Source of the DNA: Flavobacterium sp. SUN052
GTDB lineage: Bacteria; Bacteroidota; Bacteroidia; Flavobacteriales; Flavobacteriaceae
NCBI RefSeq assembly: GCF_028867935.1
Contig: NZ_JAPQNS010000001.1
Location: 124,001 to 188,000 of the forward strand
Direction: 5' to 3'
Length of the DNA stretch: 64,000 nt
Below, in pieces: positions 16,264 through 25,775 of the stretch (position 1 is its first letter; every line of letters starts with the position of its first letter). Under the pieces are notes generated by a model. That model was given only the letters and a program-made list of their open reading frames with translations, ran no database searches and had not been told where the DNA came from. A program made the position numbers and the translations under genes.

Positions 16264-19200
16264 ATGCTTCAAAAAATCATTCAGTTCAGCATCAGCCAGA
16301 AGTTGATGGTGATGCTGGGCGTTGTGGCACTCATTGCCTGGGGGACCTATGCCCTGCGGCAACTGCCTATCGATGCCATTCCCGATATCACCAATAACCA
16401 GGTTCAGGTCATTACCCAGGCTCCTTCGCTGGCAGCCCAGGAAACCGAACAGTTTATCACCTTTCCCCTCGAAACAACCCTGCGGAATGCGCCGGGCGTG
16501 ACCGAAATTCGGTCCATCTCTCGCTTCGGCTTATCAGTTATTACGGTTGTTTTCGAGGAGTCGACGCCGACCTTTCTGGCTCGCCAGTTGGTTGCCGAAC
16601 AACTCAAAGGGGCCGAAGCTGGCCTCATGGCGGGTACACCCCAGTTGGCCCCTGTCACGACCGGGCTAGGCGAAATTTATCAGTACGTAATTCGACCCAA
16701 AGAGGGGTTTGAAAGCCGGTACACGGCTACCGATCTGCGGACCATTCAGGACTGGTTGATTAAACGACAACTGGCGGGCGTGCCGGGTGTGGTAGACATC
16801 AGCAGTCTGGGCGGTTACCTGAAGGAGTACGAAGTCAGCATTGATCCCGAACGGTTGCGGGGTATGAACACAACGCTGACCGAAGTGGTCGACGCCTTGT
16901 CGGACAACAATGCCAACACGGGGGGGAGCTACATTGAAAAAGGCCCGGAAGCCTTTTTTATCCGGGGCGAGGGCATGGTGAAAACCCCCGAAGAAATTGG
17001 TCAGATCGTTGTCAAGAATGTGGGGCCAACGCCGATTCTTGTCCGCGACGTGGCGCAAGTGGCTATTGGCCATGCCGTTCGCTACGGGGCCATGACCCGC
17101 AACGGTAGGGGCGAAGTGGTGGGCGGTATTGTACTGATGCTGAAAGGGGCTTCGTCCGAAAAAACCATTCTGGGCGTTAAAGAACGCATGGCCGAGATTC
17201 AGAAAAGTCTGCCACCCGGACTGATCATCGAATCGTTTCTGGACCGTAAAATGCTCATCGACAAAGCCATTCATACCGTAGCCAAGAATTTGCTGGAAGG
17301 TGGGCTTATTGTGATGAGTGTGCTGCTCCTGCTCCTCGGTAACTGGAGGGCGGGGCTGGTGGTAGCGTCGGTAATTCCGCTTTGTATGCTCTTCGCCTTA
17401 GGGATGATGCACGTTTTCGGGGTGTCGGCCAACCTGATGAGCCTGGGCGCCATCGATTTTGGCCTGTTAGTCGATGGAGCGGTGATTATCGTGGAAAGTA
17501 TGATTTTTCAAATCGTACATACCCAATCCACTCGCTCGCTGTCGATGGATGAGATTGCCCTGGATTCGTCCAGCCGATTGATGCGCTCGGCCCTTTTTGG
17601 CCAACTTATCATCCTGATCGTGTACGTGCCAATTTTGTCGCTGACGGGTATCGAAGGGAAGATGTTCCGGCCCATGGCTCTAACGGTTGGTTTCGCCATT
17701 GTGGGGGCCATGATCCTGTGCGTGACATACGTGCCGATGATGGCGGCAACGCTGCTTCGGAAAGACATTAAAGAAGAAGGCACCCTTGCCGACCGGATCA
17801 TGAAAGCGCTCTACCGCGTCTATGAGCCCTTGTTAAATGGAGCTTTGCGCTGGCGGAAAGGCGTACTGACGGCATCGGCAGTCTTACTGGCTGGGGCTGT
17901 CTGGCTGTTTACGTCGATGGGGGGTGAGTTCATCCCCAATCTCGACGAAGGCGACATTGCTATTAGTCTGACGCTCAAACCCGGCTCCTCGCTATCGCAA
18001 ACCATCGAAACGACCCGTCGGATGGAAACCATTCTCAAAAACGGTTTCCCGGAAGTAAAAGAGGTGATTTCTAAAATTGGTACAGCCGAGATCCCCACAG
18101 ATCCCATGCCCATTGAAGCCGCGGACGTAATGGTGTTGCTCAAAGAACCAGGTGAATGGACAACGGCGGCTACCAAAGATGAGCTGATTCAGAAAATGGA
18201 ACGGGCATTAAGCGTGCTCCCCGGTCTGAATCTGGAATTTACGCAGCCGATCCAGTTGCGTTTCAACGAGTTGATGACAGGTGTGAAGTCAGACATTGCC
18301 ATCAAAATCTACGGTGAAGATCTGAATGTTTTATTCGCCAAGGCCAATCAGGCAGCAGCTAAACTAAAGTCTATTCAGGGTGTGGCGGATTTGAAAGTTG
18401 AGCAGATCAGCGGTTTACCGCAGATGCTGGTTTCCTACAACCGACCACGGCTTGCCCAATATGGCGTATCAGTAGCTAGCCTGAACCGAATTCTGAAAAC
18501 AGCCTTTGCTGGTGAAACCGCTGGTGTTGTTTTCGAAGGCGAGAAGCGGTTCGACTTAGTTGTGCGGCTCGACAGTTCGTATAGGCAGGATATCGACAAC
18601 ATCCGTCAACTGTACGTAGATCTGCCCAACGGGCAACAGGTACCGCTGGATCAACTGGCTTCTATCAGCTATCAAAATGCGCCCATGCAAATTTCGCGCG
18701 ATAATGCCCGTCGGCGTATCACCATCGGGATCAACGTGCGGGGTCGCGATGTGGAAAGTCTGGTTGGCGAAATGAAAGCGGTTCTCGAAAAAGACGTGCC
18801 CCTTCCGGCGGGGTACAGCTATACGTATGGCGGTCAGTTCGAAAACCTCGTCAAAGCTAAAGAACGACTGGGGGTAGCGGTGCCGTTGGCGTTGGTGCTG
18901 ATTGGGTTGTTGCTATTTTTTACATTCGGTTCGGTAGCGCAGGCACTCATGATCTTCACGGCCATTCCGCTCTCAGCAATTGGTGGCGTACTGGCATTGT
19001 GGGGTCGCGATATGCCATTCAGTATTTCGGCGGGGGTTGGTTTCATTGCCCTGTTTGGCATTGCGGTGCTGAACGGAATTGTGCTCATTAGTTATTTCAA
19101 CCAGCTCGAAGCCGAGGGGATAACCGATGTGCTGGAGCGGGTCAAAAGGGGAACCGCCGTTCGGTTCCGACCCGTGGTGATGACGGCCGCCGTAGCATCT

Positions 19201-20610
19201 ATGGGTTTTCTGCCGATGGCCCTGTCGACCTCGGCGGGAGCCGAAGTCCAAAAACCCCTAGCTACCGTAGTGATTGGCGGCCTTGTGTCGGCCACGCTGC
19301 TAACGCTGGTTGTCTTGCCAGTTATTTATAGCCTGGTTGCCGGTCGAAAAGCGCCCCCCCCACGTCGTGCTGCCGAAAAAGCAGAGCCAGTACCGGTTGT
19401 TATTCACTCAATTATCTGGCTCCTGATCGCACTGGGTAGTATTACGGGATTGATGGCTCAGCCGGTTCCGTCGCCCCTGACAGTTGAGCGGGCCATTGAT
19501 CGGGCACTCCGAAATAACGGGGCCTTGCAGGCAACGGCTTTGGAAGTAAAGGTTGCTGAGCGATTGACGAAAACAGCCTGGGATATTCCCCGCACTACGG
19601 TGGATTATCAGCGCGGCCAAATCCAGTCGTATCCAGTCGATTATAGCCTTGCCGTTATGCAGTCGATGGCCATGCCTTCGGTATATATGGCTCAGAAACG
19701 GCTGGGACAAGCGCAGCAACGGGCCGCTGAACAACAGGTAGCCCTTAGTCGAACGGAGTTGGTGCGACAGGTGCGTTTGGCCTACTACCAGCTTCGGCTC
19801 GACTATGAACGGATTAAACTGCTTCAGGCTCAAGATACGCTGTATCGGCGGGCATCCCGAGCGGCCGAAATTCGTTATCGGACTGGTGAAACGAATCAGT
19901 TGGAGCGGGTAACTGCCGAAACCCGGCGACGCGATATCCAGAATCGGCTGACTATGCTGCAAACGGATATTGCCGTAGGACAGCAGCGACTGGCGATTTT
20001 GCTACAACAAACGGAGCCGGTCCGCATCGACACAACGGTTTCCATAAAAGCGGGTTCTCCTCAACTTCAACCGGTTTTGGATAGCAATCCACTACTAGCC
20101 TTGCAACGCCAGCAGGTCGACATCACGCGCCGACAGGTCGATCTGGAACGGCAACGTTTCTGGCCCGATTTCCGGGTTGGTTACCTGTCGCAGTCCATCG
20201 AAAGGCGCTCTGGTTTTGGAATCTATCAGGTTGGCCTTTCGATTCCCCTGTTTTTGGCCCCGTTGCGAGCCCGGCTCGATGCCGCCCGACTTCAGACTCA
20301 GATAGCAAGCCGTCAACTGACGTATCGGCAGCAGCGTGTTCGGGGCGAACTGACTATTCGTGAACAACAATACGGTCAGTCGCAGATTACCCTCTCGTAC
20401 TACGAAACATCAGCGCTACCACAGGCAAATCTGATTCTACGCACCGCTGAACGAAGCTACCTCAGTGGAGACATTGATTACTTCGGCTTTGTGCAGAGCA
20501 CAACCCAGGCGTGGCTTATTCGGGAACAGTATCTGGATGCTGTAGCCCAGTACAATCAAATTATTATCGAACAGGAAGCCTTGACGGGATTCGCACCTAC
20601 GGCACCCTAA
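16264..20610 (+). CDS. Heavy-metal RND efflux pump (CzcA/CusA family) fused to a TolC-like outer membrane domain
   Basis: Residues 1 to about 1035 of this 1448-residue protein form a complete heavy-metal RND transporter, with the DFGLLVDGAVIIVE motif (D398, D404) of the proton pathway; this form is usual for pumps of divalent ions such as Zn, Co or Cd rather than Cu(I)/Ag(I) pumps. A hydrophobic signal-like segment (about 1043-1064, ending GLMAQ) then leads into a TolC-type helical domain (about 1070-1448). Inner-membrane pump and outer-membrane duct are thus made as one chain, which must be cleaved or span the periplasm. The adaptor gene starts 14 bases downstream. Such fusions occur in other Bacteroidota, so a sequencing error is unlikely; the reading frame is uninterrupted. 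Confidence 0.87.
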   Translation: MLQKIIQFSISQKLMVMLGVVALIAWGTYALRQLPIDAIPDITNNQVQVITQAPSLAAQETEQFITFPLETTLRNAPGVTEIRSISRFGLSVITVVFEESTPTFLARQLVAEQLKGAEAGLMAGTPQLAPVTTGLGEIYQYVIRPKEGFESRYTATDLRTIQDWLIKRQLAGVPGVVDISSLGGYLKEYEVSIDPERLRGMNTTLTEVVDALSDNNANTGGSYIEKGPEAFFIRGEGMVKTPEEIGQIVVKNVGPTPILVRDVAQVAIGHAVRYGAMTRNGRGEVVGGIVLMLKGASSEKTILGVKERMAEIQKSLPPGLIIESFLDRKMLIDKAIHTVAKNLLEGGLIVMSVLLLLLGNWRAGLVVASVIPLCMLFALGMMHVFGVSANLMSLGAIDFGLLVDGAVIIVESMIFQIVHTQSTRSLSMDEIALDSSSRLMRSALFGQLIILIVYVPILSLTGIEGKMFRPMALTVGFAIVGAMILCVTYVPMMAATLLRKDIKEEGTLADRIMKALYRVYEPLLNGALRWRKGVLTASAVLLAGAVWLFTSMGGEFIPNLDEGDIAISLTLKPGSSLSQTIETTRRMETILKNGFPEVKEVISKIGTAEIPTDPMPIEAADVMVLLKEPGEWTTAATKDELIQKMERALSVLPGLNLEFTQPIQLRFNELMTGVKSDIAIKIYGEDLNVLFAKANQAAAKLKSIQGVADLKVEQISGLPQMLVSYNRPRLAQYGVSVASLNRILKTAFAGETAGVVFEGEKRFDLVVRLDSSYRQDIDNIRQLYVDLPNGQQVPLDQLASISYQNAPMQISRDNARRRITIGINVRGRDVESLVGEMKAVLEKDVPLPAGYSYTYGGQFENLVKAKERLGVAVPLALVLIGLLLFFTFGSVAQALMIFTAIPLSAIGGVLALWGRDMPFSISAGVGFIALFGIAVLNGIVLISYFNQLEAEGITDVLERVKRGTAVRFRPVVMTAAVASMGFLPMALSTSAGAEVQKPLATVVIGGLVSATLLTLVVLPVIYSLVAGRKAPPPRRAAEKAEPVPVVIHSIIWLLIALGSITGLMAQPVPSPLTVERAIDRALRNNGALQATALEVKVAERLTKTAWDIPRTTVDYQRGQIQSYPVDYSLAVMQSMAMPSVYMAQKRLGQAQQRAAEQQVALSRTELVRQVRLAYYQLRLDYERIKLLQAQDTLYRRASRAAEIRYRTGETNQLERVTAETRRRDIQNRLTMLQTDIAVGQQRLAILLQQTEPVRIDTTVSIKAGSPQLQPVLDSNPLLALQRQQVDITRRQVDLERQRFWPDFRVGYLSQSIERRSGFGIYQVGLSIPLFLAPLRARLDAARLQTQIASRQLTYRQQRVRGELTIREQQYGQSQITLSYYETSALPQANLILRTAERSYLSGDIDYFGFVQSTTQAWLIREQYLDAVAQYNQIIIEQEALTGFAPTAP

Positions 20611-20624
20611 TTCCATCGAAACCT

Positions 20625-21803
20625 ATGAATACTCCATTGATAAACGTTCGGTTTGCTCATGTGCTGGCCAGCGGGCTGGTTGGTCTGCTAGCCTGTTCGT
20701 CACCCGCACAGAAGAAAGAAGAGAACCCCAACGAAGTAACTGATCAGCCCAAGAATACGGTTACGATCAGCGCAGCGCAATTTCGGGAAACCGGCATTCG
20801 GCTGGGTGGCCCGGATACACTTACCCTGGGCGAAACCATTCAGGCAACGGGCAAACTTGAAGCGCCACCCGACCAATGGGCCACCGTTAGCGCGCCAATG
20901 GGCGGGTTTGTGCGGTCGGCCAGGCTGGTCGAAGGAGATTTTGTGCGTAAAGGCCAGGTGTTGGCTATGCTGGAACATCCCGATTACATCAAATTACAGC
21001 AGGAATACATACAGGCTATGGCTCGTATCGGGTTCGAGCGACAGGAGTTGGACAGACAAACGGAACTGAATCGAGAAGAGGTGGGTGCCCGACGAAAACT
21101 TCAGCAGTCTACCTCTGAGTACGAAACAATACGAGCGCTGATGACTTCTCTGGAAGCCCAGTTAGCCCAGCTGCACATTCCGCTTGAACCCCTGCGCAAA
21201 GGTAAAATCGTGCGGATGATTCCGCTCCCAGCGCCCATCAGTGGCTATGTCGACAAAGTAAATCTTCGGCTTGGCCAGTTCGTCGGAACAACGGATATGC
21301 TTGTCGAAATTGTTAGTAAAGAGCATTTGTACCTCGAATTGCGGGTTTTCGAAAATGACATTCGGCACGTTCGGGAGGGGCAACTCGTTCGGTTTACTGT
21401 TCCTCAGCAACAAACTGGTGAGATGCGGGCCACGGTCTACCGGGTTGGCCAAGCCTTCGATGCGCAATCTAAAACGGTGTTGGTACACGCCAACTTGCTG
21501 CCTAAGCAGACCGGGCGATTGTTTGCCGGTTCGTACGTACGCGCCACCATTCTGGCGGCTCCCCGGCAGGTGGTTGCCCTGCCCGAAGATGCCCTGGTGA
21601 AAGAAGGCGGTAAAACGTTCGTGTATGTCCGGCAACCCGACAGTTCGTCTGGTAGCTATCAATTTGGACTGGTTCCCGTTAGAGCAGGGATTACACAAAA
21701 CCACCACATAGAAGTTATAGTACCATCCACTGTTAACCCATCCTCCATTGTGCGGGAGGGTGCTTACTTTATTAATGCCGAACGGGCCAAAACGGCTGGT
21801 TGA
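20625..21803 (+). CDS. RND efflux periplasmic adaptor lipoprotein (CusB/CzcB type)
   Basis: This 392-residue protein is the membrane fusion partner of the upstream pump. It has a lipoprotein signal (LVGLLAC, Cys about residue 25), a beta-barrel/lipoyl region near 80-135 (VSAPMGGFVRSARLVEGDFVRKGQVL), a helical hairpin at about 135-195, the second lipoyl half near 205-235 (LPAPISGYVDKVNLRLGQFV) and a C-terminal membrane-proximal domain. The start at 20625 follows the pump stop by 14 bases. It would dock the pump to the TolC-like domain in the periplasm. Confidence 0.88.
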   Translation: MNTPLINVRFAHVLASGLVGLLACSSPAQKKEENPNEVTDQPKNTVTISAAQFRETGIRLGGPDTLTLGETIQATGKLEAPPDQWATVSAPMGGFVRSARLVEGDFVRKGQVLAMLEHPDYIKLQQEYIQAMARIGFERQELDRQTELNREEVGARRKLQQSTSEYETIRALMTSLEAQLAQLHIPLEPLRKGKIVRMIPLPAPISGYVDKVNLRLGQFVGTTDMLVEIVSKEHLYLELRVFENDIRHVREGQLVRFTVPQQQTGEMRATVYRVGQAFDAQSKTVLVHANLLPKQTGRLFAGSYVRATILAAPRQVVALPEDALVKEGGKTFVYVRQPDSSSGSYQFGLVPVRAGITQNHHIEVIVPSTVNPSSIVREGAYFINAERAKTAG

Positions 21804-21842
21804 TTGCCAGTTGACAAAGTCCGTTACCAACTAAAAATAAAC

Positions 21843-22727
21843 ATGGAACAAGAAATTAAGCCTCACCAGGCCGTACGGGGGCAGAAAACTACACTCATCG
21901 GTATTGCTGTTAACATCGGCCTGGTGCTGGTTAAAGGAATAGCGGGCTGGCTGGGGAATTCTTATGCCCTGATTGCCGATGCTATGGAATCGGCCACCGA
22001 CATTGTTACATCCATTTTTGTGTGGGTTGGCCTTCGAACAGCCGCCCGTGCCCCCGATCAGAACCATCCCTATGGTCACGGCAAAGCCGAACCGCTGGCA
22101 GCTATTGTGGTGGCTTTTGCTTTGGTTGCAGCCGCTATTCTGATTGCTGTGCAAAGCATCGAGAACATTCGGGTTCCTCATAAAGTACCAGCGCCGTTCA
22201 CGCTGGCGGTATTGGCGGGTGTTGTGATCATTAAAGAAGTACTGTTCCGGCGCGTTGCTCAGGTGGGCGACGAAACAGCCAGTAGTGCTGTCAAAGCCGA
22301 TGCCTGGCACCACCGCAGCGACGCTATCACATCGCTCACCGCTTTTATCGGTATTGGTATTGCGCTGATTGGCGGACCAGGCTATGAAAGTGCCGACGAC
22401 TGGGCAGCCTTACTTGCCTCGGGTTTTATCGTGTATAACGCTTACCATATTTTCCGGCCTTCATTCGGAGAGATTATGGATGAAACACCCGCTGGCGACT
22501 GGCAGCAAGAATTAAAGACCATTGCGATGACAGTGCCACAGGTGCAGGGCATCGACAAATACCGGGTCCGTAAAACTGGTTTCGAATACTTCGTCGACTT
22601 ACATGTGCGCGTTTCTGGTGACTTAACTGTTAGCCAGGGACATACAATAGCACACGAAGTAAAGGCGGCAATTCTGGAAGCCAAACCAGCCGTGTACGAC
22701 GTACTGGTTCATATTGAACCCGTTTGA
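21843..22727 (+). CDS. Cation diffusion facilitator (CDF) family divalent metal transporter
   Basis: This 294-residue protein has six membrane helices and a cytoplasmic C-terminal domain of the CDF family. The metal-site motifs are present: YALIADAMESATD in helix 2, HPYGHGKAEPLAA in the loop, and DAWHHRSDAITSL in helix 5. It exports Zn, Co, Cd or Fe from cytoplasm to periplasm by proton antiport, where the RND pump encoded upstream could take the ion over. It lies 39 bases after the adaptor gene and is probably the last gene of that operon. An in-frame TTG at 21804 is a less likely start. Confidence 0.88.
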   Translation: MEQEIKPHQAVRGQKTTLIGIAVNIGLVLVKGIAGWLGNSYALIADAMESATDIVTSIFVWVGLRTAARAPDQNHPYGHGKAEPLAAIVVAFALVAAAILIAVQSIENIRVPHKVPAPFTLAVLAGVVIIKEVLFRRVAQVGDETASSAVKADAWHHRSDAITSLTAFIGIGIALIGGPGYESADDWAALLASGFIVYNAYHIFRPSFGEIMDETPAGDWQQELKTIAMTVPQVQGIDKYRVRKTGFEYFVDLHVRVSGDLTVSQGHTIAHEVKAAILEAKPAVYDVLVHIEPV

Positions 22728-22743
22728 TGCTTTCTCCGAAGCT

Positions 22744-22794
22744 AGCCAGAAGGTTACCTTTTGGCTGGGTTCTCGGGGCAAAAGGGTAACTTTG
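22744..22794 (+). promoter_or_regulatory. Palindrome and -7 element before the FKBP gene
   Basis: TAACTTTG at 22787-22794 is a perfect TAnnTTTG -7 box, 17 bases before the FKBP ATG; TTGG at 22761-22764 is a possible -33 box with 22 bases between. A near-perfect 23-base palindrome at 22744-22766 (AGCCAGAAGG/CCTTTTGGCT) and a GGTTACC/GGGTAAC pair at 22752-22758 and 22784-22790 overlap these boxes, so the stretch may end the CDF transcript, act as operator, or both. Confidence 0.45.
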
Positions 22795-22811
22795 GGATAA
22801 AAATAGACAAG

Positions 22812-23288
22812 ATGAAATACTACGCTTTTGCGCTTTTGATAAGCGTATTGGTTACCAGCGGTTGCCGAGATACGGATCAAACACCCTGTAATGCCGTTGC
22901 CGTTACAACCAAAGCTCCAGCGGCTGAGACAAGTGCGCTGAAACAGTACATTGATGCCAACAAGATAGTTGCTACCGCCGACGATAGGGGTTTTTACTAT
23001 ACGATTCAATCGCCAGGAACGGGTACCAAACCCACGGTCTGTTCGGACGTGACAGTCAATTATGTGGGCAAACTGACCAACAACACCACCTTCGACAGTG
23101 GTAATAGTGTGAGTTTTGGCTTGAGCCAGCTTATCATTGGGTGGCAGGAAGGAATTCCGCTCATAGCACCGGGTGGAAAAATCACTCTCTACTTACCGCC
23201 CAGTTTAGCATATGGGTCGCAAGCACAAGGCAGTATTCCTGCCAATTCAATTTTGGTTTTCCAAATCGATCTGCTCCGCATCAACTAA
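22812..23288 (+). CDS. FKBP-type peptidyl-prolyl cis-trans isomerase lipoprotein
   Basis: This 158-residue protein has a lipoprotein signal with lipobox VTSGC (Cys about residue 18) and a C-terminal FKBP domain (about 70-158) with the usual phrases [42 protein letters not shown] and [14 protein letters not shown]. It catalyses proline isomerisation, probably at the outer membrane facing the periplasm, aiding folding of exported proteins. It stands alone with its own promoter. Confidence 0.9.
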   Translation: MKYYAFALLISVLVTSGCRDTDQTPCNAVAVTTKAPAAETSALKQYIDANKIVATADDRGFYYTIQSPGTGTKPTVCSDVTVNYVGKLTNNTTFDSGNSVSFGLSQLIIGWQEGIPLIAPGGKITLYLPPSLAYGSQAQGSIPANSILVFQIDLLRIN

Positions 23289-23346
23289 GCGTCCACGTTG
23301 GGTGGTTACGCACCTACGTTCACTCGCTCCTTCCGGTCCTTTTTCG

Positions 23347-23354
23347 TATCTTTG
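23347..23354 (+). promoter_or_regulatory. -7 promoter element of prfC
   Basis: TATCTTTG is a full match to the TAnnTTTG consensus, 74 bases before the prfC ATG. It predicts a leader of roughly 65-70 bases that contains the GC-rich hairpin at 23385-23414. Confidence 0.5.
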
Positions 23355-23384
23355 TCCCCTTATTTCTGAGGAGACGGTTCCGCT

Positions 23385-23414
23385 CCGGCCGGTGCGCCGG
23401 TGCGATGCCGGCCG
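23385..23414 (+). promoter_or_regulatory. GC-rich hairpin in the prfC leader
   Basis: CCGGCCGG at 23385-23392 can pair with GCCGGCCG-type sequence at 23407-23414 around a loop rich in GTGCG and GCCGG. It lies between the proposed promoter and the ATG and ends about 15 bases before it, so it could limit ribosome access. Function is inferred only from position. Confidence 0.35.
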
Positions 23415-23428
23415 TTACGATAGACACA

Positions 23429-25021
23429 ATGAATATACAGCAGGAGATTGCCCGTCGGCGGACGTTTGCCATTATTAGCCACCCCGATGCCGGCAAAACC
23501 ACACTTACTGAGAAACTACTACTCTTTGGCGGGGCAATCCAGACCGCCGGGGCCGTCAAATCCAATAAAATCAAGAAGACGGCTACGTCAGACTTTATGG
23601 AAATCGAGAAGCAGCGGGGTATCTCCGTGGCTACCTCGGTGATGACATTTGATTATGAGGGTCTGAAAATCAATATTTTAGATACACCGGGTCACAAAGA
23701 TTTTGCCGAAGATACCTACCGGACGCTAACTGCTGTAGACAGCGTGATTCTGGTGATCGACTGTGTGAAGGGCGTGGAAGAGCAGACCGAGCGACTTATG
23801 GAGGTTTGCCGGATGCGCGATACGCCAGTGATGATTTTCGTGAACAAAATGGACCGTGAGGGCCAAAACCCCTTCGATTTGCTCGATGAACTCGAAGAGA
23901 AACTGAAAATTCGGGTTCGACCGCTGGCTTGGCCAGTCAACATGGGCCAGGCTTTCAAGGGCGTATATAGCCTGTACGATCACAACCTCAATTTCTTTAA
24001 GGTCAACAAAACCCGCCTGGAGGATGATGTGTTGAAAATCGACATCAACACCCCTATTCTGGAACAGAAAGTAGGGCAGCGCGATGCAAACCAACTCCGC
24101 GAAGACGTGGAGTTGATCGAAGGCGTTTATGATACCTTTGACCGGCAGGCCTATCTGGATGGTAAACTGGCTCCGGTTTTCTTTGGCTCTGCCGTTAATA
24201 ACTTCGGGGTGAAAGAGCTGCTGGACGCTTTCTGTCGACTATCGCCCGAACCTGTTGGCCGCCCAACCGACAAGCGCGAAGTGGAGCCCGAAGAGAAGAA
24301 TTTCAGTGGGTTTGTGTTCAAGATTCACGCTAACCTTGATCCCCGCCACCGCGACAGGATCGCATTTTTACGCATCTGTTCGGGCAAATTCGAGCGGGGT
24401 AAATTTTACCACCACACCCGGCTCGACAAAGACCTCCGGTTCAGTAGTCCGTTCAGTTTCATGGCCGACTCGAAAGCGGTGATGGAAGAAGGTTTCCCCG
24501 GCGATGTAGTGGGACTGTATGACACAGGCAGCTTCAAAATCGGTGATACCCTGACCGAAGGGGAAGACTTTACGTTTCAGGGGATTCCGAGTTTCTCCCC
24601 CGAAATTTTCAAGGAGTTAATCAACCTCGACCCGATGAAGGCGAAGCAATTGGATAAGGGCGTTCAGCAGTTGACCGATGAAGGGGTAGCCCAGCTGTTT
24701 ACGCTGCAACCCGGTAACCGTAAAATCGTTGGGACGGTTGGTGAACTTCAGTTTGAGGTGATTCAGTACCGCCTGGAAAATGAATATGGAGCCAAGTGCC
24801 GCTGGGTGCCGCTCAACTATACTAAAGCCACCTGGATTACGGCTGAGAACCCGGCCAAACTGAACGAGTTTATTCGGCTCAAAGGTAACCAGATCAGCTA
24901 TGACAAAGACCAGAACCCGGTGTTTCTGGCCGAATCGGACTGGATTCTCCGCATGAACCAGCAAAACAACCCTGATGTACAGTTTCACCAGACCTCGGAG
25001 TTTAAAACCGAGGTGTCCTAA
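23429..25021 (+). CDS. prfC: Peptide chain release factor 3 (RF3)
   Basis: This 530-residue translational GTPase recycles release factors 1 and 2 from the ribosome after termination. All GTPase motifs are visible: G1 [13 protein letters not shown] near residue 17, the switch I segment [13 protein letters not shown]3 DTPGHKDF and G4 NKMD. The RF3 C-terminal domains with [16 protein letters not shown] follow. Length matches the family. The start at 23429 gives the standard N-terminus ([20 protein letters not shown]); a longer upstream frame overlaps the FKBP gene and is not supported. Confidence 0.95.
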   Translation: MNIQQEIARRRTFAIISHPDAGKTTLTEKLLLFGGAIQTAGAVKSNKIKKTATSDFMEIEKQRGISVATSVMTFDYEGLKINILDTPGHKDFAEDTYRTLTAVDSVILVIDCVKGVEEQTERLMEVCRMRDTPVMIFVNKMDREGQNPFDLLDELEEKLKIRVRPLAWPVNMGQAFKGVYSLYDHNLNFFKVNKTRLEDDVLKIDINTPILEQKVGQRDANQLREDVELIEGVYDTFDRQAYLDGKLAPVFFGSAVNNFGVKELLDAFCRLSPEPVGRPTDKREVEPEEKNFSGFVFKIHANLDPRHRDRIAFLRICSGKFERGKFYHHTRLDKDLRFSSPFSFMADSKAVMEEGFPGDVVGLYDTGSFKIGDTLTEGEDFTFQGIPSFSPEIFKELINLDPMKAKQLDKGVQQLTDEGVAQLFTLQPGNRKIVGTVGELQFEVIQYRLENEYGAKCRWVPLNYTKATWITAENPAKLNEFIRLKGNQISYDKDQNPVFLAESDWILRMNQQNNPDVQFHQTSEFKTEVS

Positions 25022-25052
25022 AAGGAGGTAATAACTAAGCAAGAAAGGTGAG

Positions 25053-25083
25053 AGGGTTGGGCGTTAAGTCCGGCCCTTTTTTT
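25053..25083 (+). terminator. Intrinsic terminator of prfC
   Basis: AGGGTTGGG at 25053-25061 pairs, with G-U pairs, with the CCGGCCCT segment at 25070-25077, followed by seven T (25077-25083). It starts 31 bases after the prfC stop codon. Confidence 0.75.
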
Positions 25084-25095
25084 GTTTGGATTGGT

Positions 25096-25103
25096 TATAT
25101 TTG
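25096..25103 (+). promoter_or_regulatory. -7 promoter element of the toxin-antitoxin pair
   Basis: TATATTTG is a full TAnnTTTG match, 15 bases before the antitoxin ATG and just after the prfC terminator T-run. No -33 box at normal spacing is evident. Confidence 0.55.
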
Positions 25104-25118
25104 TAAAAAGACGCTAAG

Positions 25119-25307
25119 ATGACAACATTGGAAAAAAAGCAAAAGTTGATCGAAAAGATACAGGAGATACCTGACCATTTCATTGATGAAGCAAACAATG
25201 CGCTGGACGCTATCATTGACAAAGAGCAACAACGTAAAGCTCGATTCGAAGAGTTGCTAGCTGCGACCTCGGAAAAATATAAGGCGGTTTTCAAAGCGCT
25301 GGCATAG
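25119..25307 (+). CDS. Putative antitoxin of the Doc-like toxin
   Basis: This 62-residue, highly charged, mostly helical protein (opening MTTLEKKQKLIEKIQEIP) lies directly before a Doc toxin gene: its TAG stop ends at 25307 and the toxin ATG begins at 25308. That arrangement, the size and its own promoter support an antitoxin role. It does not look like a classical Phd protein and I see no obvious DNA-binding fold. The C-terminal FEELLAATSEKYKAVFKALA segment is the best candidate for the toxin-binding helix. Role is inferred from context. Confidence 0.65.
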   Translation: MTTLEKKQKLIEKIQEIPDHFIDEANNALDAIIDKEQQRKARFEELLAATSEKYKAVFKALA

Positions 25308-25682
25308 ATGGTTTATCTCACGAAGGCGGAGATTATTGTTATTAATCATACTCAGGTGGCTTTACTTGGCGGCAACTTTGTGCCGCCCGCCAACTTTCTG
25401 CATGAAGAAAATCTCGATTACTTGATTGAGGCTGTGCAAGCAGAAATGTTTGGTGAGCCATTGTATGCTGATGTTCACCAAAAGGCAGGCCTGTACCTAT
25501 TCAATGTAGTAGCTAACCATATTTTTCAAGACGGTAACAAGCGTACAGGTTTGCAAAGTGCTATAATCTTCTTGTTACTCAACGAATACCAGTTTGTGGA
25601 TTCTGTCGACGATGATCTATTGACAGATTTTACTCTCTCCGTTGCAGCAGCAAAACTCTCGTTAGAGCAAGTTCAATTGTGA
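25308..25682 (+). CDS. Doc-like (Fic superfamily) toxin
   Basis: This 124-residue protein carries the Fic/Doc core motif HIFQDGNKRTG at residues 71-81, closely matching the Doc form HxFxDxNKRT. Doc of phage P1 phosphorylates elongation factor Tu and stops translation; the same activity is likely but not shown here. The conserved histidine H71 and the N77-K78-R79 phosphate-binding residues are intact, so the toxin looks functional. It abuts the antitoxin gene without a gap and is followed by a 93-base spacer before an ABC exporter gene that has a GTG start. Confidence 0.85.
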   Translation: MVYLTKAEIIVINHTQVALLGGNFVPPANFLHEENLDYLIEAVQAEMFGEPLYADVHQKAGLYLFNVVANHIFQDGNKRTGLQSAIIFLLLNEYQFVDSVDDDLLTDFTLSVAAAKLSLEQVQL

Positions 25683-25775
25683 TTTCGAGAGCATATCACG
25701 AAGCTGTAGCTAACCGCTCTGCTGCAACTTTTCGCCACTCCATCCGGTTAGCCAAACAAACGCAGTCCGCTTCCC

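Noticed and set aside
16666..17274. A 202-codon open frame on the minus strand inside the metal pump gene
   Set aside because: It is antisense to a well-supported RND transporter and has no recognisable domain or promoter; GC-rich third positions keep this frame open.
23141..23428. N-terminal extension of release factor 3
   Set aside because: It overlaps the FKBP gene and includes the predicted promoter and leader hairpin; RF3 proteins begin at the chosen ATG.
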